A stretch of 16,542 bases of DNA from an uncultured Eubacteriales bacterium (GCA_934541205.1 CAKTDK010000025.1:1-16542), one strand, 5' to 3'. Numbered from the stretch's first letter, positions 7,253 through 14,283 are shown. Made by a program: numbers and translations. The notes: generated by a model from the letters alone, not told the origin.

Positions 7253-7597
7253 ATGAAAAAAGATATAGATAAAAAAAGAATTCTGAATATTACAAGTATA
7301 TTTATAACGGTATTTCTTTTAGCTATATTAATGTTCACTATTATTATTATTATGAATTTTTATAAGATATATAGGGGAACAAGTGTTTTTTCGTTATATT
7401 GGGATTTTCCGTCATCTTATTTAATACTTATATCTGACTTTATTAATTTTGTCTTTTTTATTTGGTCAATATTCTTTGTAAAAAAAATATATTTGGCATT
7501 AAATAAAAAATTCAGTTACGATTTGGTTAATTTTTTTAGTGATTTATTAATAATAGCTTTCTACTTTTTTCTATTTTCAACAATAGTAATAGGATAG
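7253..7597 (+). CDS. Small membrane protein, three predicted helices, unknown function
   Basis: A 114-residue protein with an N-terminal Lys/Asp-rich tail (MKKDIDKKR) and three hydrophobic segments: about residues 11-36, 50-78 and 92-113. It is rich in Ile, Phe and Tyr, with no catalytic motif recognised. The start is placed at ATG 7253 because AAGAAGGG (7235-7242) is 10 bases upstream; the in-frame GTG at 7244 sits too close to that site. It begins 19 bases after the end of the DNRLRE relic, so the two probably shared a transcript. It might be an accessory or immunity-type membrane partner, but nothing in the sequence proves this. Confidence 0.6.
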   Translation: MKKDIDKKRILNITSIFITVFLLAILMFTIIIIMNFYKIYRGTSVFSLYWDFPSSYLILISDFINFVFFIWSIFFVKKIYLALNKKFSYDLVNFFSDLLIIAFYFFLFSTIVIG

Positions 7598-7639
7598 AAT
7601 AAAAAATTAATTAATAAAATTATTTAAATATAAGTCATA

Positions 7640-7834
7640 TTGGGTGCTTCTTTATTTAATAAATTATATATAAGATCAGTGATTTTGGACTATATTCTTA
7701 TGAGAATGAAACAGCACATAAGATTTGGTCCTAATGTATTTAAAAAAATGTTAGAATCAGATTGTAATATTGTTGTGGAAGTAAGCAATACATACTTAAT
7801 ACCTTATTTAAAAAGTACAAGAAAATTTTCATAG
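7640..7834 (+). CDS. Doubtful short ORF of unknown function
   Basis: A 64-codon open frame beginning at TTG with no ribosome binding site. Methionines also occur at residues 21 and 23. The product is mildly basic with no motif I recognise. Its only supports are a length above chance for such AT-rich DNA and the terminator that starts 5 bases after its stop. It may be the tail of a decayed gene, since the surrounding region is full of fragments. Confidence 0.25.
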   Translation: MGASLFNKLYIRSVILDYILMRMKQHIRFGPNVFKKMLESDCNIVVEVSNTYLIPYLKSTRKFS

Positions 7835-7838
7835 AACT

Positions 7839-7869
7839 AAAAAAGCGTAGCATAATTGCTACGCTTTTT
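7839..7869. terminator. Bidirectional intrinsic terminator
   Basis: AAAAGCGTAGCA (7841-7852) pairs perfectly with TGCTACGCTTTT (7857-7868) around a TAAT loop. It has an A run on the left and a T run on the right, so it can end transcripts from both sides, including the reverse-strand relic and peptide at 7961-8355. Confidence 0.88.
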
Positions 7870-7960
7870 AGTTTTTAAATAATGAAAATAAAATTTATCT
7901 ATATTATAAGCACTAAAATATCAATTTGTGTATAGTTAGCTGTATTTATATATAACACAA

Positions 7961-8023
7961 CTATTTTTTCACAGTATATTTCCTTGCTAAAGTAGGTATA
8001 AATTTTAAAATTATCTCAACCAT
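7961..8023 (-). CDS. Predicted 20-residue basic hydrophobic peptide
   Basis: A very short frame with an excellent translation signal: AAAAAAGGAG lies 7 bases upstream of the ATG on the reverse strand. The product is MVEIILKFIPTLARKYTVKK: a hydrophobic N-terminal half and a Lys/Arg-rich end, the shape of a membrane-active or membrane-anchored peptide. Its ATG overlaps the TAA of the upstream relic (TAATG), so the two were translationally coupled. In phage and wall-related operons such positions often hold small membrane proteins, but no family was recognised. It could be an intact microprotein or the truncated start of a longer one. Confidence 0.4.
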   Translation of the reverse strand: MVEIILKFIPTLARKYTVKK

Positions 8024-8355
8024 TATTTATCTCCTTTTTTGTCAAATAATCTAAGTCTGTCAAAAATAACAAGGATCTTTACAGCCTGTGTATTTATGTT
8101 TAATCTTAATTCTTCGTTTTCTCTCTGTTCGCCTTTAAGTACGCCCATATCTACAAACTTTTGAATAGTAGGTCTGTACCATTATGGGATATTGTCAAGG
8201 TTGTCAAAATCAGCTTCTTTTCTGTTTATAACCATAATAGCTCTGAGTAAGTAATGAGAAATATTAATGTTACCGTCTTTATCCGGTACAATAACATTTT
8301 TACGAATTATTCTTTAACAGTGAATTTTCGTCAGTCCGGAATATCACATTTTATT
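8023..8355 (-). pseudogene. Relic gene ending in an SLH-like / amidase-tail-like domain
   Basis: Reading leftwards from 8313, the reverse strand encodes RKNVIVPDKDGNINISHYLL, then RAIMVINRKEADFDNLDNIP. An in-frame TAA (8182-8184) follows where Glu is expected (P-E-W-Y). It then continues as WYRPTIQKFVDMGVLKGE and, after a short gap, TQAVKILVIFNRLRLFDKKGD to a TAA overlapping the next ATG. The W-Y-R-P-T-I-Q-K-F-V-D-x-G-V-L-K-G core resembles SLH-type repeats and C-terminal segments seen on Firmicute phage-type N-acetylmuramoyl-alanine amidases. A further piece, VIFRTDENSLLK in another frame (about 8355-8320), suggests the 5' end was lost through a frameshift. This was probably a wall-associated or prophage-derived protein; the function assignment is tentative. 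Confidence 0.6.
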
Positions 8356-8546
8356 AAGGTTTTAATTTATTTAGCTTATGGTTATAATACATTTATTAGA
8401 ATAATATTTTATTTTTTATAGCTTTATAAAAATGATTTAAAAAACAAATTTTTTAAAATAAAGTAAAAATTACCTATAATAAAAAAAACATCTCTGAAAA
8501 TAATACTAATACACCGAAAAAATAAAGAAAAGGAGATGTAAAAAAG

Positions 8547-8738
8547 ATGAGCAACGGAAAAATAATCGTTCCAGAAGCAAAAGAAGCTATGAACAAATTT
8601 AAAATGGAAGCTGCTTCTGAAGTAGGCGTTAATCTTAAACAGGGTTATAACGGCGACTTAACATCTAAACAGGCTGGTTCTATCGGCGGTCAGATGGTTA
8701 AAAAGATGATCCAGGCTTATGAAACTTCTATAAAATAA
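8547..8738 (+). CDS. Alpha/beta-type small acid-soluble spore protein (SASP)
   Basis: DNA-binding protein made in the developing spore. It coats the chromosome, shifts it to an A-like form and protects against UV, then is digested at germination. The 63 residues show the family core: NKFKMEAASEVGV (residues 16-28, containing the GPR protease site around Met20-Glu25), then GYNGDLTSKQAGSIGGQMVKK (33-53). AAGGAG at 8529-8534 supports the start. SASP genes are normally read by sigma-G. Here AATACTA at 8502-8508 is one base from the sigma-G -10 pattern, but no matching -35 was seen. It shows the host is a spore former. Confidence 0.96.
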   Translation: MSNGKIIVPEAKEAMNKFKMEAASEVGVNLKQGYNGDLTSKQAGSIGGQMVKKMIQAYETSIK

Positions 8739-8755
8739 GTATATTAAGTAAAAGT

Positions 8756-8794
8756 ACTTGCGGTACCTTCTATAATGAGGGTATCGCAAGTTTT
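8756..8794 (+). terminator. Terminator of the spore-protein gene
   Basis: A stem of about 15 bp (8756-8770 with 8777-8791, core ACTTGCGGTACC, two wobble pairs) around the loop TATAAT, followed by TTTT. It lies between the convergent SASP and sigma-factor genes. Confidence 0.87.
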
Positions 8795-8890
8795 AATTTA
8801 CAGTATTTTTGAAATTTATTTATTTTTATTTATATGAAAAATTTTTTAAAGAGTTGTTCAAATCATAAATAAGTTTCATGTATTAATATG

Positions 8891-10447
8891 TCAGATATTC
8901 AATTCTATAAATGTAGTGGGCATTTGAAATGGATTCCAGTTTGTATTTATTATTTTTCTGTCCACTAATATGCTTGCAGGTATGCCTACGGCATTAATAA
9001 GTTTATCCATACCTGAGATATATTGAACTTGATTATGCAAGTGTTTAGGAGTATGTTCGCTTAATATTTTGGCGGATAATTTATCAAGCTTATCAATAAT
9101 ATTTTGTAATTTTTCCGCAACAAAGTTTTCTGCAAATTTTACCGCTTTGTTGTATTGTTCTTTTGTAAATATCGGCATAGTAACTTTGTATGTGTCATTT
9201 TCTTTCATAACATAACCTTTTTTTATCATTTCTGCTACTGCTTCAAGATCGTATTCGCTGAAATTATTGCAATTTCCGCGTGCAATATCGCAAAGTATAT
9301 TAATATACCGAGGATTGCCGTAAAAATCGTGGTGATCTCCTTTAAGGTTTGGAAGATAATCAAAAAAGTGAATGCGATCACCTTGATTGCTTGTTTCCTG
9401 AGAAATATTAAAAATATAATTGTTAAGCGAGTTATTTTGTTCAACAAGCCAAAGATATGCGTGGTCTCCCCAAGCAGTTTGCGGAAATTCAGAGCAATCT
9501 TTTAAATTGAAGAAAGCAATTTTCGTCAGCACAAAAGTCATTAATTGCCAACGTAATGTATTGTCTGAAAAATCATTTCCGATAAATCCTATTTGTTTGA
9601 AATTTTCAAGATGTGTTTCAAGAAATTCATTTATTAAATCCGCAATTTCATTGTGATAAATTGCTGCGCTGCGGTTAATTTCATCGGTACAATCCGATGT
9701 GATAATTATAATATTTGCTTTATAGTGAGCGCCGTTTTTTATAAGGATTTTTTTGTCTGTAAGAGCTTTGACTTCTTCGTCCAGATATGCAAGAGGAATA
9801 CCTGTTTCAAGGCTGATTTGTTCTGATGTCAGAGAATCGTTGAAACAAGCGCTTACAATATTTTGACGTACTTTGTTTTGCATAAAGTCCCAAAAACAGT
9901 TTGGTCCAGAACCGTTATATAAAGGGATAAGGGATTTAGGATTATAACTGAGACTTCCAAAATTGCGTTCCATATTCATTCCTTCTTTCAATATTTTTCT
10001 TGATTTAAAAAGCAGATATTTTACCATACTTTGGCTGATTTTAAGAATATGTGAAATTTCAGAACATGATTTTCGGTCAATGTAATACAAAATAGTTGCT
10101 TGGCGATATTTTTGAGAAAGCAAAGATAATTCTCTTCTAAGACGGTATATATCGGTATTTTCTTCATCAGAAATTGTAATATCTGACGTAATATTGTCCG
10201 TTAGTTCACAGGTCTTTGTTTTTTCTTTTTTTCTGCACCATTGTTTATATACATTGCCGGCAACTGCCCACATGAATCCATAAAAAGCTTTTGCGTCCCG
10301 GATGTTCTTTGATGATTTAACAAGTTCATAAAGAATTTCCTGGCATAAATCTTCTGCTTCTTCGCGATTAGGCGTTTTTGCCATACAATACGAAAAAATT
10401 GTTTTTGATATTTCAACAATTTTTTCATTTAATTGATTATCGGTCAT
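8891..10447 (-). CDS. ECF-like sigma-70 family factor with long winged-helix C-terminal extension
   Basis: A 518-residue protein. An ECF sigma factor forms only the first third: sigma-2 at about residues 10-75 (EEAEDLCQEILYELV, FYGFMWAVAGNVYKQW) and sigma-4 at about 105-155 (LLSQKYRQATILYYIDRKS, then the HTH SEISHILKISQSMVKYLLFKSR). Ordinary ECF factors end near residue 180. Here a winged-helix-like segment follows (about 195-245, SLTSEQISLETGIPLAYLDE, then KKILIKNGAHYKAN). Next come about 140 residues rich in aromatics, a second wing-like stretch (about 395-430, MIKKGYVMKENDTYKVTMP) and a helical end. The extension probably senses a signal or replaces an anti-sigma factor; that is inference. 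The start follows GGAGG at 10458-10462 (reverse strand). No anti-sigma gene is adjacent and the gene stands alone. Confidence 0.88.
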   Translation of the reverse strand: MTDNQLNEKIVEISKTIFSYCMAKTPNREEAEDLCQEILYELVKSSKNIRDAKAFYGFMWAVAGNVYKQWCRKKEKTKTCELTDNITSDITISDEENTDIYRLRRELSLLSQKYRQATILYYIDRKSCSEISHILKISQSMVKYLLFKSRKILKEGMNMERNFGSLSYNPKSLIPLYNGSGPNCFWDFMQNKVRQNIVSACFNDSLTSEQISLETGIPLAYLDEEVKALTDKKILIKNGAHYKANIIIITSDCTDEINRSAAIYHNEIADLINEFLETHLENFKQIGFIGNDFSDNTLRWQLMTFVLTKIAFFNLKDCSEFPQTAWGDHAYLWLVEQNNSLNNYIFNISQETSNQGDRIHFFDYLPNLKGDHHDFYGNPRYINILCDIARGNCNNFSEYDLEAVAEMIKKGYVMKENDTYKVTMPIFTKEQYNKAVKFAENFVAEKLQNIIDKLDKLSAKILSEHTPKHLHNQVQYISGMDKLINAVGIPASILVDRKIINTNWNPFQMPTTFIELNI

Positions 10448-10478
10448 TTCAAAATATCCTCCGGTTTTTAGAAGCTTC

Positions 10479-10568
10479 TTACTTTAATAGTGAAAGAAAA
10501 GATGAAAAGGTTAAACTTTTTTGATATTTTTTTATATTATATCATATTTTTATTTTTTTACTTTAATA
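10479..10568. repeat. Pair of 11-bp direct repeats in the sigma-pyrB divergent region
   Basis: TTACTTTAATA occurs at 10479-10489 and again at 10558-10568, 79 bases apart. On the reverse strand one copy is just upstream of the sigma gene's extended -10 box and the other is in its leader. A binding site is possible, but chance repetition in AT-rich DNA is a serious alternative. The rest of the 10448-10727 intergenic stretch holds only the two promoters noted. Confidence 0.3.
10536..10544 (-). promoter_or_regulatory. Extended -10 promoter for the sigma-factor gene
   Basis: On the reverse strand the sequence reads TGA-TATAAT, a perfect extended -10 element, with no recognisable -35 at 17 bases. 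Predicted start is near 10529, giving a leader of about 80 bases. Confidence 0.5.
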
Positions 10569-10681
10569 AACAAAAAATTTCTTTGATAATTGTTTGTTTT
10601 GCGGCTGTTTTTTAAAAGCATTATCCATTATAAAAAAATTGTTAAAAAATAATAATATAAGTATTTTTTTTATTTTATTTG

Positions 10682-10690
10682 TGGTAAAAT
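10682..10690 (+). promoter_or_regulatory. Possible extended -10 promoter for pyrB
   Basis: TGG-TAAAAT (10682-10690) has the extended -10 form, with no clear -35. It would start transcription about 30 bases before the pyrB ATG, leaving little room for a PyrR or attenuator leader. No such structure was seen. Confidence 0.4.
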
Positions 10691-10727
10691 ATTATTTAAG
10701 TATTTTTATATATGGGGGAAACGATTT

Positions 10728-11786
10728 ATGGTAAAACATTTGATTGATTTTAATGATATATCAATTGACAGATGGCAGGAAATACATAAGCTTGCCGTAG
10801 ATATAAAAAAACATCCGGAAAACTATTCTGATAAATGCAAAGGCAAGATACTTGCGACATTATTTTATGAACCGAGTACCCGTACTATGCTTTCTTTTCA
10901 AACAGCGATGCTTCGTCTTGGGGGAACGGTAATCGGATTTGATAATCCGTCAAATTCTTCTGTTGCAAAAGGAGAAAGTTTAAAAGATACAATTTCTATT
11001 GTAAGCTCTTATGTAGATTTGATAGTTATGCGTCATCCTTTAGAGGGAGCCGCTATGGCAGCGTCGATGTTTTCTTCAAAACCTGTTATAAACGCTGGAG
11101 ACGGAGGACATCTTCATCCTACGCAGACTTTGACAGATCTTACTACTATAATGCTTGAAAAAAATAAACTTACCGGTTTAAATATAGGATTTTGCGGTGA
11201 TTTGAAAAATGGGAGAACCGTTCATTCGTTGTTGAAAGCATTTTTAAGATATGAAGGAAACAAATTTTATTTTATTTCTACTAAAAAGCTTAATATACCT
11301 GAATAGTTATTAAATAAATTAAAAGAAACAAATAATGAATTTGTTTTTGCTTCTTCTCTTGACGAATGTATAAGTGAGCTTGACGTACTTTATATGACAA
11401 GAATTCAAAGGGAACGCTTTGACAGCGAAAAAGAATATTTGAAACAGAAAGGCGTATTTATTTTAGACGGTGATAAATTGAAAAAGGCAAAAGACGATTT
11501 AATAATACTTCATCCTTTGCCAAGAGTTGACGAAATAGATATTGAGGTAGACGACGATATACGGGCAAAATATTTTCAGCAGGCTGAAAACGGTGTATAT
11601 GTAAGAATGGCGTTAATAATGACTTTATTAAATGAGAAGACTAAGGAAATAAATTATAAGTTTGAAGAAGAAAAATTTGAATGTTCAAATCCTAAATGCA
11701 TTACAAATACTGAAAAATATTTAAAAACCGTTGTTGATGAAAATCAAACAGGATATTGTAAGTATTGCAACCATAAATTATATTGA
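10728..11786 (+). pseudogene. pyrB: Aspartate carbamoyltransferase fused to PyrI-type zinc domain, interrupted by an amber codon
   Basis: Encodes the enzyme that joins carbamoyl phosphate and aspartate in pyrimidine synthesis. Codons 1-192 hold the carbamoyl-phosphate domain: FYEPSTRT (46-53), VAKGES with Lys81, VMRHP, and DGGHLHPTQTLTDL (125-138), then GDLKNGRTVHSL of the aspartate domain. Codon 193 is TAG (11304-11306) after LNIPE. The same frame then runs on with no indel through DVLYMTRIQRERF and ILHPLPRVDEI to YVRMALIMTLL. A C-terminal zinc domain like that of the regulatory chain PyrI follows, with its four cysteines (CSNPKC and CKYC). The whole would be 352 residues. Many relatives have Tyr or a similar residue at this spot (P-E-Y). 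One point mutation, a sequencing error or amber read-through could each explain it. GGGGGAA supports the start. If truncated, the product lacks most of the aspartate domain and would be inactive. Confidence 0.88.
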
Positions 11787-11794
11787 GATAAAAA

Positions 11795-11820
11795 CCGGAG
11801 CTTATAAGTTCCGGCTTTTT
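11795..11820 (+). terminator. Terminator after pyrB
   Basis: CCGGAGCT (11795-11802) pairs with AGTTCCGG (11807-11814, one G-T wobble), followed by CTTTTT. The next gene's AAGGAG begins only 3 bases later and no separate promoter was seen, so the GNAT-like gene may depend on read-through. Confidence 0.75.
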
Positions 11821-11835
11821 ATAAGGAGAAAAACA

Positions 11836-12204
11836 ATGATAGAAATTAAAAAGGTAGATTCAATTGAAAGATTAAATTTTTTAAAGGAAAAATCAAATAT
11901 AAAAGAAAAATATGTTCTTGCTTTTGAGGCAATCGATAAAAATGAGAGCTTAGGTTATTGTATATACAAACAAAATTATGACAATATAGGTCGTATTTTA
12001 GCGCTGTGTCTTGAAGATAAAGCTTTGACAGATACTCTTGGATACGGAATTTGTAAGGCCGTATTAAATTCAATGGATTTAGACGGTATAAAAAAAGTAT
12101 ATTGGGAAGAAAATAATCAAGAACTTTGTAAAAGATTATTATTTAAAAAAGAAAATGAAAAATATCTATTAAATTTGGAAGGATATTTTTCTTCAGGATG
12201 CTAA
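11836..12204 (+). CDS. Small GNAT-like protein, function unknown
   Basis: A 122-residue cytosolic protein. The arrangement (an AFEAIDKNESLGYCIYK strand pair, IGRILALCLED, then a helix DTLGYGICKAVLNSMDLDGI, KKVYWEE, and a CKRLLFKKENEKYLLNLEGYF end) resembles the core of small GNAT acetyltransferase-like proteins of Clostridia. The usual acetyl-CoA loop Q/R-x-x-G-x-G/A is not clear, so catalysis is doubtful. The start is ATG 11836, with AAGGAG at 11823-11828; an earlier in-frame ATG at 11731 lies inside pyrB and would place the protein across its terminator. No functional link to pyrB is evident. Confidence 0.6.
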   Translation: MIEIKKVDSIERLNFLKEKSNIKEKYVLAFEAIDKNESLGYCIYKQNYDNIGRILALCLEDKALTDTLGYGICKAVLNSMDLDGIKKVYWEENNQELCKRLLFKKENEKYLLNLEGYFSSGC

Positions 12205-12249
12205 AAATAATATTTTAGGAAAAAATTTTATAAAATTCGTTTTTTTGTA

Positions 12250-12278
12250 TTGTTAAAAAAGTAACATTGTAGTATAAT
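12250..12278 (+). promoter_or_regulatory. Sigma-A promoter of the decarboxylase operon
   Basis: TTGTTA (12250-12255), exactly 17 bases, then consensus TATAAT (12273-12278). Predicted start near 12285 gives a leader of about 64 bases. The leader contains a small hairpin, GGGAA (12294-12298) with TTCCC (12306-12310), which could shape expression but is too weak to call a regulator. Confidence 0.78.
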
Positions 12279-12348
12279 TAGTTTTATAATGGGGGGAAGT
12301 TGGTATTCCCTTAAATTTTTCTGAGTATTAATAATGGAGGTATTATAG

Positions 12349-13827
12349 ATGAGTGTACAAGACAAATTACACGAGTTTGCAAAGCTTCGCAGTGATTTGC
12401 TTAAAGAATCAAAATCAGAAAGCGATAAGCTTTCGGCAAGAGAAAGAATAAAAACTCTTGTTGATGATGGTTCTTTTATCGAATTTGATGCTTTTGTAAA
12501 ACAACGTCCCACAGAGCTTGATGTTATGAAATATGACGCGGCTGCTGAAGGAGTTATAACCGGATACGGAAGCATAGGAGGAAGACTTTGCTATTTATTT
12601 TCTCAGGATTATTCCGTATTAAAGGGAAGCATTTCGGAAATGAATGCTAAAAAAATATGCAAGATTATTGATCTTGCGGTAAAAAACGGAGCGCCGCTTA
12701 TTTCTATTTTAGACAGTGAAGGCGTCAGAATAGGTGAAGGCCTTGATGCCATAGCCGGTTACGGTGAAATTTTCAAAAAACTTAACAACATTTCAGGAGT
12801 TATTCCTCATATTTGTGTTGTTATGGGTAACTGTGCAGGAGCATCGGTATTTATTCCGTCGGTTTCAGATATAGTTATTATGAATGAAAAAGCTGGAATA
12901 TATATGAATTCTCCTGTTACTGCGGCAAAAGATGCTGATAAAATTGGAAAAGCTTCTGTTTTAGCGGAAAACGGGATTGCCGATATTGTTTGCAAAACGG
13001 AGCAGGAAACCTTTGAAACCGTTAAAAAGATTCTCGGTTTTCTTCCTGACAATAACTCAGAAACGACTTATTATAATGAAAATAATGATGATTTAAACAG
13101 AGTTTTAAATAATGTTGAAAATTATCTTCCCGATGATAGCAGTGAAGCTTATGATATTTTGGAAATTATAAGATCTGTTGCAGACAACAATGATTTTACT
13201 GAACTTTCAAAAGACTTTGCAAAAGAAATGATTGTCGGTTTTGCATCTTTGGGAAACACTGCTGTTGGTATTGTATCAAATCAGCCTAATGTGAACAGCG
13301 GTTATATTACAGCAAAAGCCGCTGCAAAGGCTGCGAAGTTTGTAAGACTTTGTGATAGTTTTAATATCCCGGTGATAACTTTTGTTGACACTTTCGGATT
13401 TAATGTAAGCGTGGAAGACGAGCTTGCTGGAGAATATAAAAATGGAGCGAAGCTCATTCATGCATACAGTGAAGCTACTACGGCTATGATAAGCGTTATT
13501 ATAAGAAAAGCCTATGGAAGCGCATTTTTGGCTATGGGAAGCAAAAGTCTTGGAGCAGATGTTGTTTATGCTTGGCCTACTGCAGAAATAGGAGCTCTTG
13601 TTCCTGAAACTGCGGCAAAATTCTTGCTTGAAGATAAAGATTTTGAGGAAGCAAAAAAAGAATATAAAGATATACTTTCTGCTCCTTACGAAGCTGCAAA
13701 AAGAGGTTATGTGGACGATATTATTCTTCCAAGCCTTACAAGACAGTATCTTATCTCTGCGCTTGATATGCTTTCTTCAAAGAAAGTATCAAAATTGGCT
13801 AAAAAACACAGCAATATGCCTCTTTAA
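12349..13827 (+). CDS. mmdA: Acyl-CoA carboxyltransferase subunit, MmdA/PccB-like
   Basis: Soluble carboxyltransferase of the crotonase-like two-domain family (MmdA, PccB, transcarboxylase 12S), which moves a carboxyl group between an acyl-CoA such as methylmalonyl-CoA and carrier biotin. At 492 residues it is slightly short for the family (about 510). Domain 1 (about 20-245) has SARERIKTLVDDGSF, then DSEGVRIGEGLDAIAGYGEIF (the family has D-S-G-G-A-R-I-Q-E-G) and GNCAGASVF (usually P-C-A-G-G-A). Domain 2 (about 265-492) has FVDTFGF, the GAKLIHAYSEAT stretch, RKAYGSAFLAMGSKSLGAD (usually A-Y-G-G-A) and AWPTAEIG. Glycine pairs that shape the CoA/biotin oxyanion holes are changed, so substrate range or activity may differ. 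GGAGG at 12336-12340 fixes the start. It is the first gene of the five-gene operon, 21 bases before oadG. Confidence 0.88.
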   Translation: MSVQDKLHEFAKLRSDLLKESKSESDKLSARERIKTLVDDGSFIEFDAFVKQRPTELDVMKYDAAAEGVITGYGSIGGRLCYLFSQDYSVLKGSISEMNAKKICKIIDLAVKNGAPLISILDSEGVRIGEGLDAIAGYGEIFKKLNNISGVIPHICVVMGNCAGASVFIPSVSDIVIMNEKAGIYMNSPVTAAKDADKIGKASVLAENGIADIVCKTEQETFETVKKILGFLPDNNSETTYYNENNDDLNRVLNNVENYLPDDSSEAYDILEIIRSVADNNDFTELSKDFAKEMIVGFASLGNTAVGIVSNQPNVNSGYITAKAAAKAAKFVRLCDSFNIPVITFVDTFGFNVSVEDELAGEYKNGAKLIHAYSEATTAMISVIIRKAYGSAFLAMGSKSLGADVVYAWPTAEIGALVPETAAKFLLEDKDFEEAKKEYKDILSAPYEAAKRGYVDDIILPSLTRQYLISALDMLSSKKVSKLAKKHSNMPL

Positions 13828-13848
13828 TATATTTAGGAGGAATTTATA

Positions 13849-14283
13849 ATGTTTATTAATTTTTTGGCAGAAACAAAATATCCTTCAGGTAATGTTTTGC
13901 CTGTAGGAGAAGCGGTTTCAGAAGGATTGTTCACCACTTTGTATGGTCTTGCCACTGTATTTGCTGTTCTTTCAATCATAATGTTTTCTATTATGATAAT
14001 GAGATTTTGTTTTTCTTTGCCTGAAAGACGAAATGCAAAAAAATCAGAAAAAAAAGCAGATAATCAGGCAGATAGTCAAACTGAAATTTCAGAAGAGACT
14101 TTTGAAACGCAAAGTAATACCGTACAGTCTGACAGCGAAATAATAGCGGTTATAACCGCTGCAATATGCGCGTCTACCGGCGCTTCTCAAAGCGATATTG
14201 TTATAAGAAGTTTCCGCAGAGTAAAAAGGGAAAATACTTGGGGCTCTATGGGAATAAGAGATCAGTTAAATAAATCTTTATAA
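13849..14283 (+). CDS. oadG: OadG-family decarboxylase gamma subunit
   Basis: Small membrane subunit that ties the carboxyltransferase to the OadB pump in Na+-translocating decarboxylases. The 144 residues show one transmembrane helix (about 28-53, TTLYGLATVFAVLSIIMFSIMI), a charged Lys/Glu/Gln linker (58-95) and a C-terminal soluble part. The latter begins EIIAVITAAICAS and ends VIRSFRRV...W...GIRDQL, the pattern of the longer clostridial gamma/delta subunits. AGGAGG at 13835-13840 precedes the ATG. It lies 18 bases before the biotin carrier gene in the same operon. The sequence outside the helix and C-terminal motif is poorly conserved in the family, so the call rests partly on context. Confidence 0.85.
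   Translation: MFINFLAETKYPSGNVLPVGEAVSEGLFTTLYGLATVFAVLSIIMFSIMIMRFCFSLPERRNAKKSEKKADNQADSQTEISEETFETQSNTVQSDSEIIAVITAAICASTGASQSDIVIRSFRRVKRENTWGSMGIRDQLNKSL

Noticed and set aside
7900..7960. Inverted repeat (TAGTT ... AACTA) after the 20-residue peptide
   Set aside because: The arms are short and imperfect in AT-rich DNA. The terminator at 7839-7869 already explains transcript ends here.
5100..8360. Insertion sequence or transposase remnant as the cause of the decay
   Set aside because: No transposase motifs, terminal inverted repeats or target duplications could be identified by eye.
9155..9505. Plus-strand ORFs across the sigma-factor gene
   Set aside because: These are frames antisense to a continuous 518-codon gene with clear sigma-2/sigma-4 motifs, and they have no RBS.
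11394..11786. Independent gene starting at the ATG at 11394
   Set aside because: This is the in-frame continuation of pyrB after the amber codon. It starts in the middle of the aspartate domain and lacks an RBS.
11731..11835. Extended start for the GNAT-like protein inside pyrB
   Set aside because: It would run through the pyrB terminator hairpin. The ATG at 11836 has AAGGAG at correct spacing.
13598..13849. Out-of-frame ORF overlapping the end of mmdA
   Set aside because: It is a shadow frame over the conserved carboxyltransferase C-terminus, with unlikely Lys/Leu composition.
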